Below are positions 53,025-62,652 of a DNA stretch of 64,000 bases, piece after piece. A program made the translations under genes and the position numbers. Origin of the DNA: Stigonema ocellatum SAG 48.90 = DSM 106950 (lineage in GTDB: Bacteria; Cyanobacteriota; Cyanobacteriia; Cyanobacteriales; Nostocaceae); NCBI GenBank assembly GCA_016903675.1, contig JADQBA010000007.1, positions 1-64,000 on the forward strand, given 5' to 3'. The notes under the pieces are model-generated. The model was not told where the DNA came from and made no database searches. It worked only from the letters and a program-made list of their open reading frames with translations. Each line of letters starts with the position of its first letter. Positions within the stretch are counted from its first letter, which is position 1.

Positions 53025-53708
53025 TTAGACTTTCCCAGCCAAATTCATTAGCTGTTTAAAGTTGACGAGATAAACTACCTCATTGTTACTGTCAATGTTG
53101 ATCCAACCTTTCTCATGCAGCTTTTCCATGATTTTGGTAGTTTCTTCAACACCGATTTCTGTCACGTCTGCTAAATCTCTGTAAGGAATGTGAAAAATCT
53201 CCTTTCCCTTCTCTGATTCTTGACCATAGTTTTCGCCCAAACTGACTAAGGTATGGGCAAGTTTGACTGCTGGTGGTGAAGATCGCATTTGCAAGCGCGT
53301 GTTAATGTGTCGCAATCGCCCCACCATCAGTTGCAGCATTCGGTGATGTAACTGCGGATCTTGGAACAATATGTGAATAAAAGGATCTCTGGAGATACTT
53401 AGTAACTTCACTCTCGAAAGGGCAATGACATCAGTTGAGCGCGGAGATTCATCTAAAATCGCCATTTCTCCAAAAAAATCCCCCTGACCTAAAATAGCCA
53501 GGGCGATAGAATCTTCGCCTGCAGTGTGCCGGACTTTAACCCAACCAGAAACCACTAAGTAAACTGCGTTACCCCAGGCATCTTCCATCAAAACGGCTCG
53601 TCCAGCTGGGTATTCATGTTCAATTGCAACAGTTAGCAGCCATTCCAAAGTTTGGGGGTTGGCTGTACTCATTAAAGGGAAAAGCCTACTAAAAACCTCA
53701 GTCAGCAT
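53025..53708 (-). CDS. Crp/Fnr-family transcription regulator
   Basis: The 227-residue protein has a cyclic-nucleotide-binding-like beta barrel (YPAGRAVLMEDAWGNAVYLV, GQGDFFGEMAILDESPRSTD) and a winged helix (IPYRDLADVTEIGVEETTKI, MEKLHEKGWINI). The phosphate-binding cassette GEMAILDESPRST keeps the Glu and Arg found in cAMP binders, so a cyclic nucleotide ligand is possible. It lacks NtcA hallmarks and FNR cysteines. It lies between the peptidase and the PilB-like gene. In cyanobacteria Crp-type proteins control motility and cell-surface genes, which would suit its neighbours; that link is inference. Confidence 0.88.
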   Translation of the reverse strand: MLTEVFSRLFPLMSTANPQTLEWLLTVAIEHEYPAGRAVLMEDAWGNAVYLVVSGWVKVRHTAGEDSIALAILGQGDFFGEMAILDESPRSTDVIALSRVKLLSISRDPFIHILFQDPQLHHRMLQLMVGRLRHINTRLQMRSSPPAVKLAHTLVSLGENYGQESEKGKEIFHIPYRDLADVTEIGVEETTKIMEKLHEKGWINIDSNNEVVYLVNFKQLMNLAGKV

Positions 53709-53833
53709 GAAATATCTGCAAAAAATGGATTGGGAGCGGAAATAATGGTTTCCTACTGTATATTTTTCCCATACCTTAACACTTTCCTAACTAGAGGTTG
53801 GGAGATTCTTTAGGAGTGGGGGAGTGGGGGTTC

Positions 53834-54967
53834 CTACACCAGCCTCGTTGGTTGCTCTGAAGCCTCCATCAGTATTTTGATCTGATTGTCTAAAGTGTCC
53901 AACAGTTGGCTCAAGGCAGTGAAAGCCTCTAATCCCCCTGAGTTCACATCCTGGTTAACGAGAAGCCGTTCTTGCAGTTCATGCAACTTGTAGCTTAATT
54001 GCTGGGAAATTCCTAAAGCATCGCGGCTTAGGCGTGCCAGTTGTTGTTGTTGGTAAAATTTTAATGCTGCACCCCGTAGCACTTGTAGTGTCCCCTCTTC
54101 ACCGTACATTCCTGGCATCACTCGCAAGCGCAACAACAAACGCTTTTGTTGATACAGGCATTCCTTCTCGACCTGTTTTGGTTCTGTAAGTGTGGTGACC
54201 GGTAGGGAAGCAAATCGCTTCAATTCATTGAGTACCCCTTGGAAAACAGAAAGGGGTAGTGTTTCTAATACAGACTGCAAAACTCCATTTTCACTCCAGA
54301 GTATCCTGCCGTGATAAGGTCTTCTTTCCAAATACAGTCTACCAATTCCCCCTGCCAGAACTCGCCCCAGTAATTCTTGCAATAATTTTTTGGGCGGTAG
54401 TATTGCCAGTCCCTCCATGGGGCTAAATTTCTCAGGAAGTGGCAGTTGCAAAACAGCTATCTTGCTAAAAGATGTGGCATCGTTATCACCCCCCTCTTTT
54501 CCTCTGATGAAGATTTCACCGTAGAGACTGGCTGGGGGGGCTGGGGAGGAAATGGTCCCCGGTTCCCAGCCCTTGTCTTGAGCAAGGGTTGCCAAGGGCT
54601 TCACCGCCTCTTTGGCACATGGCATGAAAGTGTTTTTGTAGTTGAGGTAGGCTGAGAGTATTATACGGTGAGTATCGGCTGTTATCAGCTGAGTCACCAT
54701 TATGTAATTCATATAAGACAAGATGTGACTAAGGTAATCTAGTGCCGCACTGTCTTGGGGGTTCACCATGCCCAACAATAGGTTGTTGTCTTCTAGTCTA
54801 AAGGGTAAAATTTGGTGGTAGAGGCAAGCTTCAAAAGACAAGATATTCTCAATCAGCTGGAATATTTGCTCACGATCTAGTCCTTGTTCCCACTGAGTTT
54901 GAGTAGCAGATAACACCTGCCTACTAATTGCTTCGGTACCAGTTGATTTGCCCTCTGAAGACAACAT
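53834..54967 (-). CDS. PilB/GspE amino-terminal-like protein without ATPase core
   Basis: The 377-residue protein resembles the amino half of type IV pilus or type II secretion assembly ATPases. LEDNNLLLGMVNPQDSAALD and TADTHRIILSAYLN match the MshEN/T2SSE-N domain, and a region about 205-310 (LPPKKLLQELLGRVLAGGIG, RLYLERRPYHGRILW, LLLRLRVMPGMYGEEGTLQV, LRGAALKFY) follows the GspE N2 domain. It ends before any Walker A (GxxxxGKT) would occur. The carboxyl end is a predicted coiled coil with an ISQQLSYKLHELQERLL segment. It may be a pilus-assembly adaptor or regulator in cyanobacteria. It is 224 bases from the HetZ-related gene on the same strand. Confidence 0.7.
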   Translation of the reverse strand: MLSSEGKSTGTEAISRQVLSATQTQWEQGLDREQIFQLIENILSFEACLYHQILPFRLEDNNLLLGMVNPQDSAALDYLSHILSYMNYIMVTQLITADTHRIILSAYLNYKNTFMPCAKEAVKPLATLAQDKGWEPGTISSPAPPASLYGEIFIRGKEGGDNDATSFSKIAVLQLPLPEKFSPMEGLAILPPKKLLQELLGRVLAGGIGRLYLERRPYHGRILWSENGVLQSVLETLPLSVFQGVLNELKRFASLPVTTLTEPKQVEKECLYQQKRLLLRLRVMPGMYGEEGTLQVLRGAALKFYQQQQLARLSRDALGISQQLSYKLHELQERLLVNQDVNSGGLEAFTALSQLLDTLDNQIKILMEASEQPTRLV

Positions 54968-55191
54968 ATGGTTTCATTGCTTAATTTTCCTTCTATCCTA
55001 TCAAACAACCGCAAGAGTACTGCCACATAGATGCGGTTTAGTTATACAAAAGCATAGTATTAATACGTATGAATGAATGCGTGCTTTAAGTAACAAAACC
55101 CCGGTTTGTATGTTAGGGAAGAAGAGGACGCACCGTTCGAGGGAAGCGTTTTTGATAAATTCTCCGCGTCTTCCTCCCCTTTGCGACCTGC

Positions 55192-56370
55192 TTATTCCTG
55201 AGATCTCAGAGATTGGGCTACAAGATAGACCTTGGTCCATTCGCCCAGCACTTGATGAGTTTTGAGTTTTAACTGTTGGGCGATCGCATCATTGGTATTG
55301 TCAGCTTTGCGCAACTCTAGGATCTGCCGCTGCACAGGTGTTAATTTTTCTAACAAGAGGCCCAATTGCGTTGGCGTTAGTCCCAAGTTGTGTTCTTTTA
55401 AGGAAATTGAGAGCCAGCTGTCCACAAGTTCTGGTTTACCTTTAAGGGCAAACACACGCACAGCGTGGTAGCTAATTTTTTCTCGCAAACGGTAGACTTC
55501 CTTAATGGGCTTACTGAATTTTTTGGCGATCTCATCCTGAGATTTGCCTTGCAGGTAAAGCCGCAACCACTCCACCGCCTCTGGTCCGAGATTTTCCAGT
55601 AAATAATTTTCAAATTCCTGTTTGACCTCAAGACGCAGCGCCTGTTGCTCCTCAAGCTGTTGTGCTTCATGATATTCTGCGATCACCTGGCTATCCAATA
55701 AGTTAACCCGATTATCATTATCGTCTGTCAGAACCTCTTCTGAGACGAGTTTAACTTGGTCACTGCTGGGCACTTGGGTTAAGCCACCGCGCTGAGTACG
55801 GCGCAGGTAGTTCACAAAACGATATACTAGCAGAGGTTGATTACGTACTGGTCGTAAACAATACTCTTCTATAGTGGCAAACAGCAGTGAATTCATTAGC
55901 CGTTTGTCAGATGTAAACTCGGCAATGTCACCCATTTGTTGTTGTATGTAATTATCGCTTTGCAGTAGTTCTTGCAAAACTTCTTGCAATACATCCAATA
56001 CACTGCGTTGGCGATCGCGGCTGAGAGATATCCAAGTTTGAATCTTATTTCGTAATGTCCCCACACTTAAGAGCCTCGCCAGCAAAGTGCGATAAGCACG
56101 TTCGCGCCCCGAACCCAAGTAGCGTTGAGTTAAAATCCGATAGCGATATTCCATCGCTTGCTTTGCGATCTCCAGTTCGTTGGGGTTGATCGCAAAAAGC
56201 CGTTCTGAGTCACTTCCTAAAAGCCAACGAATAATACTTTCCCTGGAAGCCTCACTTTGTTCTGGCCACTCCACTGCTAGACGCTTTTGCCAATATTGCG
56301 CCAATTGTACTCCCTCTTGTGCCATAGTGAGATTGCGCTCCTTGAAACCCTGTTTTAAAGTTTGCATCAC
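55192..56370 (-). CDS. HetZ-related protein (HetZ-related 2 type)
   Basis: The 392-residue protein matches my memory of the cyanobacterial HetZ-related protein 2 group: WQKRLAVEWPEQSEASRESI, RYLGSGRERAYRTLLARLL, IEEYCLRPVRNQPLLVYRFV, NYLRRTQRGGLTQVP. HetZ itself is a regulator early in heterocyst differentiation in Anabaena. This relative has sigma-factor-like helix-turn-helix sequences (LQGKSQDEIAKKFSKPIKEVY and LTPVQRQILELRKADNTNDAI). It lacks enzyme motifs, so a DNA-binding or regulatory role is likely. Two starts (56370 or 56367) are possible, and Met16 is a third. Its presence supports a filamentous host. Confidence 0.8.
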   Translation of the reverse strand: MMQTLKQGFKERNLTMAQEGVQLAQYWQKRLAVEWPEQSEASRESIIRWLLGSDSERLFAINPNELEIAKQAMEYRYRILTQRYLGSGRERAYRTLLARLLSVGTLRNKIQTWISLSRDRQRSVLDVLQEVLQELLQSDNYIQQQMGDIAEFTSDKRLMNSLLFATIEEYCLRPVRNQPLLVYRFVNYLRRTQRGGLTQVPSSDQVKLVSEEVLTDDNDNRVNLLDSQVIAEYHEAQQLEEQQALRLEVKQEFENYLLENLGPEAVEWLRLYLQGKSQDEIAKKFSKPIKEVYRLREKISYHAVRVFALKGKPELVDSWLSISLKEHNLGLTPTQLGLLLEKLTPVQRQILELRKADNTNDAIAQQLKLKTHQVLGEWTKVYLVAQSLRSQE

Positions 56371-56940
56371 AACCCCTGTTTATCCCGCTCTACTGTTTCA
56401 CTGGCAGTTGCCTCTAATGGATTGATGTCCATAATGACATCTCAGTGATTCCACTTTTATTACGTTTTGACTCACTGAACTTATGCAGTAATTTCTCCTT
56501 CAAGATGCTTTCTCTTAATCTTAAAGTGCCGGAAATCCAGTTCAGACAGTCATTTTATTAATTTCATGATATTTTTAAGTTTTATCAACTAAGCTGCCTA
56601 GTCCATTACTTGCAGGGTGTAGGGGTGTAGGGGCGTATTGCAATACGCCCGTACGGGTGTAGGGGGTGGTGCGCCGCCCGTGGGGTGCTCCTAAGCATAA
56701 TCAATATTCAGTAGCCTTGAATAGATAGGGATACAAGTAAGTTACTCTAGTTGGGGGGTGTTCTAAACCTATGGATGAAACATTAGGGGGGTTGACTTCT
56801 GCATCAATACGGTTATTGTTCGAGAGAGTGCCCAAACGCGAAATCTTGCATTTGGGCAATTCACCTTGATGAAGTACTGGGTTGAACACGACAACAATCT
56901 CGCGCATTCAGTCTCATATCGTGCTTAGGAGTCAGAAATC
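56371..56940. other. Divergent gap with palindrome and candidate xfp promoter
   Basis: GGGCGTATTGCAATACGCCC (56631-56650) is a perfect palindrome inside a GTAGGGG-rich repeat. TTGACT at 56792-56797 and TATTGT at 56814-56819 (16-base spacing) form a candidate promoter about 120 bases before the phosphoketolase ATG, which has TAGGAG nearby. No gene is recognised in the gap. Confidence 0.35.
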
Positions 56941-59445
56941 ATGACTATCTCACCTTCACTAGAGCAGACTCAGCCACAAGCTGAAGAAAAATCTACGATA
57001 CAGCAAGGGTCTCTTGCGCCTGAGGAGTTGCGGAAGATGAACGCCTATTGGCGTGCCGCAAACTACCTGTCTGTGGGACAAATTTATCTATATAACAATC
57101 CCCTACTTAAAGAACCGCTGAAGTTAGAACATGTCAAACCTAGATTGCTAGGTCACTGGGGTACGACTCCTGGACTCAATTTTATCTATGTCCATCTCAA
57201 CCGGGTGATCAAGCGGGATGACCTGAGCATGATCTACATTACAGGACCAGGTCACGGTGGTCCCGGCTTAGTTGCCAACACCTATTTGGAAGGCACTTAC
57301 AGCGAAGTATACCCTAATATCTCTCAAGATACTGAGGGTATGAAAAAGCTGTTCAAGCAGTTTTCTTTTCCTGGCGGAATTCCCAGCCACGTCGCGCCTG
57401 AAACTCCAGGCTCTATTAACGAAGGTGGTGAGCTTGGCTATTGCCTTTCCCATGCTTTTGGAGCAGCTTTTGACAACCCTGACCTCATTGTTGCCTGTGT
57501 TGTCGGTGACGGCGAAGCCGAAACAGGACCACTGGCTACCAGTTGGCACTCCAACAAATTCCTCAACCCCGTTCACGATGGTGCGGTGCTACCGATCCTG
57601 CACCTGAATGGTTACAAGATTGCCAACCCGACGGTGTTGGCTCGCATCAGCCATGAGGACTTAGAGAATTTGTTCCTCGGCTATGGCTACAAGCCCTATT
57701 TTGTAGAGGGTTCTGACCCGGAAAAAGTACACCAAGTGATGGCGGCTACCCTGGATACTGTACTTGCCGAGATCAAAGCCATACAGCAAGATGCCCGCAC
57801 CAATGGCTTTACCAAGCTTCCGAGGTGGCCTATGATTATCATGCGTACCCCTAAAGGGTGGACAGGTCCGAAGGAAGTAGATGGTAAGAAAACAGAGGGT
57901 TTTTGGCGATCGCACCAAGTCCCTTTCTCGGAAATGGCAACCAAGCCAGAACACTTGAAGCTGCTGTCCGAGTGGATGAAGAGCTATAAACCCGAAGAAC
58001 TCTTTGACGAGAACGGCAAACTGATTGACGAACTGGCTGCACTAGCTCCGCAAGGCGATCGCCGTATGGGTGCAAATCCTCACGCCAATGGTGGTTTACT
58101 CCTCCGTGACCTGAAAATGCCTGACTTCCGGGACTATGCAGTTGATGTGTCTAAACCGGGCGTGACTGTTGCAGAAGCTACCCGCATAATGGGTAAATTC
58201 CTCAGAGACGTGATGAAGCGGAATATGCACAATTTCCGGATCATGGGTCCAGACGAGACAGCATCAAACCGCTTGAGCGATGTGTTTGAAGCAACAGACC
58301 GCACTTGGATGGAAGAAACCTATTCTTATGACGACCACCTATCTCCTGATGGTCACGTGATGGAAATCTTGAGCGAACACACCTGTCAGGGTTGGCTAGA
58401 AGGTTATCTACTTACGGGTCGCCACGGCTTCTTCTCTTGCTATGAGGCATTCATCCATATCGTGGACTCCATGTTTAACCAGCACGCCAAGTGGTTGAAG
58501 ACAACCCGTCATATTCCTTGGCGCAGACCCATCGCCTCCCTTAACTACCTACTAACTTCCCACGTTTGGCGACAGGATCACAACGGCTTTTCTCACCAAG
58601 ACCCAGGTTTTATAGACCATGTAGTCAACAAAAAAGCAGATGTTGTTCGGGTTTACCTACCCCCCGATGCCAATACACTGCTATCTGTCACCGACCATTG
58701 TTTACGGAGTCACAATTACGTCAATGTGATCGTAGTCGGAAAACAACCAGCATTGCAGTATCTGAGCATGGATGACGCCATCAAGCACTGTACTGAAGGT
58801 CTTGGCATTTGGGGGTGGGCTAGCAACGACCGAGGTGCAGAACCGGATGTGGTTATGGCGTGTTGTGGAGAAATTCCGACCCAGGAAACCTTGGCTGCTG
58901 TTGACTTCCTACGACAACATCTCCCTGACATTAAAATTCGAGTGGTGAACGTAGTGGACTTAATGACACTTCAGCCACCAACCGAACATCCTCACGGGAT
59001 CAGCGATGCGGATTACGCAGCAATTTTCACCCCCGATAAACCCATTATCTTCGCCTTCCACGGCTACCCTTGGGTAATCCACCGTCTCACCTACCGTCGT
59101 CCAGACCATGAGAATCTTCATGTTCGGGGATACAAGGAAGAGGGAACGACCACCACACCATTCGATATGTGCGTTCTCAATGAGATAGATCGCTTTAGCT
59201 TGGCAGATGATGTCCTCGATCGCATCCAGCGGTTCAAGTATGAACGCGCTCACGTGAAGCAGCTGATTCACGACAAGTTAATTGAGCATAAGCTCTATAT
59301 CCGCGAACATGGGGATGATATGCCTGAAGTGCGCGATTGGAAGTGGACGGGCGGTGTTGGTTCAGATAAAACACAGCCACAAGACCATGCTAAATCTTCT
59401 CCTTCACAAGAAGGCGCAGAGGGGGTAGCAAGATCGGCTTCTTAG
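56941..59445 (+). CDS. xfp: Phosphoketolase (xylulose-5-phosphate/fructose-6-phosphate)
   Basis: The 834-residue thiamine-diphosphate enzyme cleaves xylulose-5-phosphate (and often fructose-6-phosphate) with phosphate to acetyl-phosphate plus glyceraldehyde-3-phosphate or erythrose-4-phosphate in the cytoplasm. Visible hallmarks are GHWGTTPGLNFIYVHLNR, TGPGHGGPGLVANTYLEG, SHVAPETPGSINEGGELGY, the cofactor motif VVGDGEAETGPLATSWHSNK, and HGYPWVIHRLTYRRPDH. The length is slightly above the usual 800. The start ATG is preceded by TAGGAG and the Thr/Ser-rich first 25 residues are typical of cyanobacterial members. No acetate kinase gene is adjacent. Downstream is a dispersed CTCGGGGAGACGC repeat. 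Confidence 0.96.
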   Translation: MTISPSLEQTQPQAEEKSTIQQGSLAPEELRKMNAYWRAANYLSVGQIYLYNNPLLKEPLKLEHVKPRLLGHWGTTPGLNFIYVHLNRVIKRDDLSMIYITGPGHGGPGLVANTYLEGTYSEVYPNISQDTEGMKKLFKQFSFPGGIPSHVAPETPGSINEGGELGYCLSHAFGAAFDNPDLIVACVVGDGEAETGPLATSWHSNKFLNPVHDGAVLPILHLNGYKIANPTVLARISHEDLENLFLGYGYKPYFVEGSDPEKVHQVMAATLDTVLAEIKAIQQDARTNGFTKLPRWPMIIMRTPKGWTGPKEVDGKKTEGFWRSHQVPFSEMATKPEHLKLLSEWMKSYKPEELFDENGKLIDELAALAPQGDRRMGANPHANGGLLLRDLKMPDFRDYAVDVSKPGVTVAEATRIMGKFLRDVMKRNMHNFRIMGPDETASNRLSDVFEATDRTWMEETYSYDDHLSPDGHVMEILSEHTCQGWLEGYLLTGRHGFFSCYEAFIHIVDSMFNQHAKWLKTTRHIPWRRPIASLNYLLTSHVWRQDHNGFSHQDPGFIDHVVNKKADVVRVYLPPDANTLLSVTDHCLRSHNYVNVIVVGKQPALQYLSMDDAIKHCTEGLGIWGWASNDRGAEPDVVMACCGEIPTQETLAAVDFLRQHLPDIKIRVVNVVDLMTLQPPTEHPHGISDADYAAIFTPDKPIIFAFHGYPWVIHRLTYRRPDHENLHVRGYKEEGTTTTPFDMCVLNEIDRFSLADDVLDRIQRFKYERAHVKQLIHDKLIEHKLYIREHGDDMPEVRDWKWTGGVGSDKTQPQDHAKSSPSQEGAEGVARSAS

Positions 59446-59702
59446 CACAAGAAAACCTTTCTTCTTCTCTTGTTTCTACTCACTCGGGGAGACGCGCAAG
59501 GGACGTGTACTTCTCACTCGGGGAGACGCTGCTTGTCACGCTTGCTTCCCCGAAGGGGTACGCGTCTTTGCGGTTCGTTACAGCCATTTTCAGGTAAATA
59601 GACCACAGTCGTAGGGGCGCAAGGCTTTGCGCCCCTACAAACGGTGTGGCTCATTTAGGTGAAAACTGCTGTAAAATAGGTAATAGAAAGATCGGAAATG
59701 TT
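59446..59702. repeat. Gap with dispersed repeats and an inverted element
   Basis: ACTCGGGGAGACGC occurs twice (about 59478 and 59515). At 59578-59677, TTACAGCCATTTTCAGGTAA and an inverted partial copy near 59660-59677 flank a GTAGGGGCGCAAGGCTTTGC hairpin, resembling the 95-bp element at 42926. Confidence 0.4.
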
Positions 59703-61055
59703 ATGTTGAGTCAATTACCGAATAGTATCACCAGCCCTTCTTGGTGGCAACTCATAAATTGGATTGCCGATCCAATCGGATTTCAGCACAGATATAGCCA
59801 AAAGTATGGAGATATTTTTTCCATGCATCTGAGTGGAATCGGATCTTACGTAATAATTGGCAATCCGCAAGCCATTCAGGAAATTTTCAACCAAGATTCT
59901 AAATTTGATATCGGTCGCGGGAACGAACTTGCAAAGCCTCTCCTTGGGCAAAATTCTTTGATGTTAATGGACGGCGATCGCCATCGACGAGAACGAAAAT
60001 TATTAATGCCTCCTTTTCATGGAGAAAGACTACAAGCTTACGCCAAACAAATCTGCTTAATTACTAATCAGATCACGAGCCAATGGCAAGTTGGTCAACC
60101 ATTTGTAGCTCGGTCTGCCATGCAGAAAATTAGCCTAGAGGTGATTGTGCAAATCGTCTTTGGTTTAAGTGAAGGGAAACGCTATCAACAACTTAAACCT
60201 CTACTCACGGCTTGGGTGGATATGACCGATTCTCCCCTACGCTCTAGCATGTTATTTTTGAGTTTCTTACAAAAAGATTGGGGAACGTGGACTCCTTGGG
60301 GACGGATGAAACAAAGACAACGCCAGGTTCATGATTTGCTCCAAGCAGAAATTGCACAGAAAAGAACAAAACAAGATGATAGGCGCGGTGATGTTTTAAG
60401 TCTGATGATGGCAGCGCGGGATGAAAATGGTCAAGCAATGAGCGACGAAGAATTAACAGATGAACTGCTCACAATTTTATTTGCTGGGCATGAAACTACT
60501 GCAACAACACTTGCGTGGGCTTTCTATCAAATTCACCAACATCCAGATATTCTAGAAAAGTTGCAGCAGGAACTAGACAGCTTGGGGGACAATCACAACC
60601 CAATGGAAATCGCTCAACTACCCTACTTAACAGCAGTTTGTCAAGAAACGCTACGGATGTATCCGGTTATTCCAGTGCTGTTCCCACGCATCACCAAATC
60701 ATCCATGAAGATCGCCGGATATGAGTTTGATGCTGAAACCACCTTCATGCCCAGTATCTACCTTGTGCATTACCGAGAAGATTTGTATACCAATGCTGAA
60801 CAGTTTAAACCAGAACGTTTTCTGGAAAGGCACTATTCCGCGTGGGAATACTTGCCTTTTGGTGGTGGAAGTCGGCGGTGTTTGGGATATGCCTTAGCTG
60901 AGTTGGAAATGAAATTAGTCCTAGCAACGGTTTTATCCAAGTATAAACTTGCTTTAGCGGAGGATAAACCCGTAAAAGTGCAACGTCGTGGGTTTACCCT
61001 TGCTCCTGTGGGCGGCGTGCGGATGGTGATGACTGGAAAACGATCAGGCAATTAA
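59703..61055 (+). CDS. Cytochrome P450 (CYP110-like)
   Basis: The protein of about 450 residues from the ATG at 59703 has the heme-ligand loop FGGGSRRCLGYALAELEM (Cys about 393), the ExxR pair in QETLRMYPVIP, and the oxygen-activation helix LFAGHETTATTLAW. The start (LPNSITSPSWWQLINWIADP, IGFQHRYSQKYGDIF) is characteristic of CYP110, the most common P450 family of filamentous cyanobacteria, which oxidises fatty acids, terpenes or related substrates. It lacks an amino-terminal membrane anchor. An earlier in-frame start at 59646 would add 19 non-typical residues. Redox partners are not encoded nearby, apart from rubredoxin at 48.4 kb. Confidence 0.92.
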   Translation: MLSQLPNSITSPSWWQLINWIADPIGFQHRYSQKYGDIFSMHLSGIGSYVIIGNPQAIQEIFNQDSKFDIGRGNELAKPLLGQNSLMLMDGDRHRRERKLLMPPFHGERLQAYAKQICLITNQITSQWQVGQPFVARSAMQKISLEVIVQIVFGLSEGKRYQQLKPLLTAWVDMTDSPLRSSMLFLSFLQKDWGTWTPWGRMKQRQRQVHDLLQAEIAQKRTKQDDRRGDVLSLMMAARDENGQAMSDEELTDELLTILFAGHETTATTLAWAFYQIHQHPDILEKLQQELDSLGDNHNPMEIAQLPYLTAVCQETLRMYPVIPVLFPRITKSSMKIAGYEFDAETTFMPSIYLVHYREDLYTNAEQFKPERFLERHYSAWEYLPFGGGSRRCLGYALAELEMKLVLATVLSKYKLALAEDKPVKVQRRGFTLAPVGGVRMVMTGKRSGN

Positions 61056-61154
61056 CCTTGAAGCCGGTAGGCATAGACGCTTCACCCCCCGACATTTCAT
61101 CCACCCCATCCAGCAGCAGCCACACGTAGAGCCTTGCAGTAAAATCAAACAGGC

Positions 61155-61270
61155 TAAGACTGCTCGCGCAAAGCTTTTCTGATAGTTTCAGCATCCAATT
61201 CTAATAATTCTGCTATTTCTTGAATGCTCATTCCACGCTGCACAAGCTTTGGCACAATTTTCACAGATAT
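61155..61270 (-). pseudogene. Carboxyl-terminal scrap of an Rpn/DUF2887-family gene
   Basis: The minus-strand frame reads ISVKIVPKLVQRGMSIQEIA then ELLELDAETIRKALREQS-stop. This is the usual carboxyl end of cyanobacterial Rpn-type proteins, with a helix-turn-helix-like tail (VPxLxxxGMSIxEIAxLLxLD). No front is present. The adjacent complete gene has a different (DUF4351) tail, so this belongs to a second, lost copy. The rest of 61056-61351 holds no gene. Confidence 0.65.
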
Positions 61271-61351
61271 TGCTCAACACCTCCCCTGCACAAGGTGCTT
61301 ACCTTCACGCCTCCACTTCTTTCCCCCTCCCCTTTTCTATTCAAAGTCCAA

Positions 61352-62239
61352 CTAATTTGAGTTATTTTCCAACCAAGTCACTAAATCTGCTTCATTGGAA
61401 AAATCCAGCAGCGCTACAGCCAAATTCTCCAGTTGTTCAACAGATAACTGATTGATGCTCTGTTGGAGTTGCTGGTTGACTGCGCCAATACGGCGTGGAA
61501 GTTGACGCTGAATCAACTGTAGCGCCTCTTCCCGTAGCACCTCTTCCCGAAATTCTTCCCGAAATTCTTCCCTAATTTCTTCCTTAACTTCCTGATAATA
61601 CCTTGTCTTCTTCAAGTCGAAATTGCTAAGACTAAACATCTGGGCTAACTCCTGACGGCTAATAAGTGGTAATTTGTACAATATAATCGTTTCCATCAAA
61701 TCTAACACTTTCCTTTGCTGCGCTTCATCTGTCACTTCTGCGCGGGCTTTGTCTAGCAAATTTTTTACTAATTGCGGGGTTCGTTTCTTTGTTTCCACAA
61801 CTAGCTTCATCATCCCAAGACTCAAAGATTGTTCTGATACATCCCTCAATTCGTTCAAATAAAACCGAGTCACTTGGTTGCTCTCTATCAACAGGCGGTA
61901 CGGTTCTACTTCCGTGGGTTCCATACTGCGTGTTTTGAAGATAACGACTGCTCTCCAAGCGCTTTTTGGTGCATAAAGACGCATATATAGAAACAACTCG
62001 GAAAATAGCCTTGCGTATAGTTCTACATCCTTGTGAAATTGTACTTCAAGGAAATAAATCGGTCGCTTGTTTTCATCGGGTAGCGGTACAAAGACTCCGT
62101 CAATCCGAAAGGCTGTTTGTTTTAATTCCACCGAAGCAAAATCATAAGCCCTTGCGTCTGTTGTTGATTGGTTGATTAATTCAAAAAAAGCTTCTGGAAA
62201 TGTTTTAAACAAGCGGTAAAATATTGAATCTGTTTTCAT
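61352..62239 (-). CDS. Rpn-family (DUF2887-type) putative nuclease with DUF4351 tail
   Basis: The 295-residue protein has the PD-(D/E)XK-like amino domain of the recombination-promoting nuclease/putative transposase group: FRIDGVFVPLPDENKRPIYF then LEVQFHKDVELYARLFSELF. Asp in RIDG and Glu and Gln in LEVQ are the expected nuclease residues. A Glu/Arg-rich stretch (EEIREEFREEFREEVLREEA) leads to a DUF4351 tail (LPRRIGAVNQQLQQSINQLS, VEQLENLAVALLDF). Such genes are abundant in cyanobacteria and behave as selfish or recombination-related elements. A decayed relative is just downstream, and a CRISPR array begins 400 bases away. Confidence 0.85.
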   Translation of the reverse strand: MKTDSIFYRLFKTFPEAFFELINQSTTDARAYDFASVELKQTAFRIDGVFVPLPDENKRPIYFLEVQFHKDVELYARLFSELFLYMRLYAPKSAWRAVVIFKTRSMEPTEVEPYRLLIESNQVTRFYLNELRDVSEQSLSLGMMKLVVETKKRTPQLVKNLLDKARAEVTDEAQQRKVLDLMETIILYKLPLISRQELAQMFSLSNFDLKKTRYYQEVKEEIREEFREEFREEVLREEALQLIQRQLPRRIGAVNQQLQQSINQLSVEQLENLAVALLDFSNEADLVTWLENNSN

Positions 62240-62652
62240 ACATGGGCTGGAGAGTTATTATTATTACTCTATACATTCAGTGATATGGTGTTTCAGGAAA
62301 GCGTAAGCCTCAAGCTCTGTTTAAGCCGTGTTGAGTGGGACTGATATAGAGCCTGCGGAGGTAGGCTTTGTGAAAGTACCCCAGACGAATAGTCTTTTGG
62401 CTATTCGCGATCAGGGGATGCTAAGGTGCGATCGCACCAAGACCCAGCTTGACAAAGCTACAGCGTTAAGAAATGCGATGCTGGCTACTAAGCAAACGCA
62501 GATGAACGCAGATGAAATCTATTTTAGTGATCGCATTCAATTAGGCTAGAAACCGGAGGTGCGATCGCCTCAAACGCCTTCCCTGTTTTTGGGTTGATAC
62601 TGAGTATTAGATCTGCTTAGTAACACGACTACATTAACTAATACTGATAGTC
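62240..62652. other. Gap between Rpn-type gene and CRISPR array
   Basis: The stretch contains three GCGATCGC-type sites and a direct repeat AACGCAGATGAACGCAGATG (about 62497-62516), a motif dispersed in cyanobacteria. No gene is recognised and no cas gene is present. Since the array probably reads toward this side, this is the trailer rather than the leader. Confidence 0.35.

Noticed and set aside
53025..53708. NtcA nitrogen regulator
   Set aside because: The helix-turn-helix and ligand pocket do not match NtcA hallmarks; it is another Crp/Fnr member.
61352..62239. A cas or adaptation gene of the adjacent CRISPR array
   Set aside because: The sequence is an Rpn/DUF2887-type protein with a DUF4351 tail, common throughout cyanobacterial genomes.
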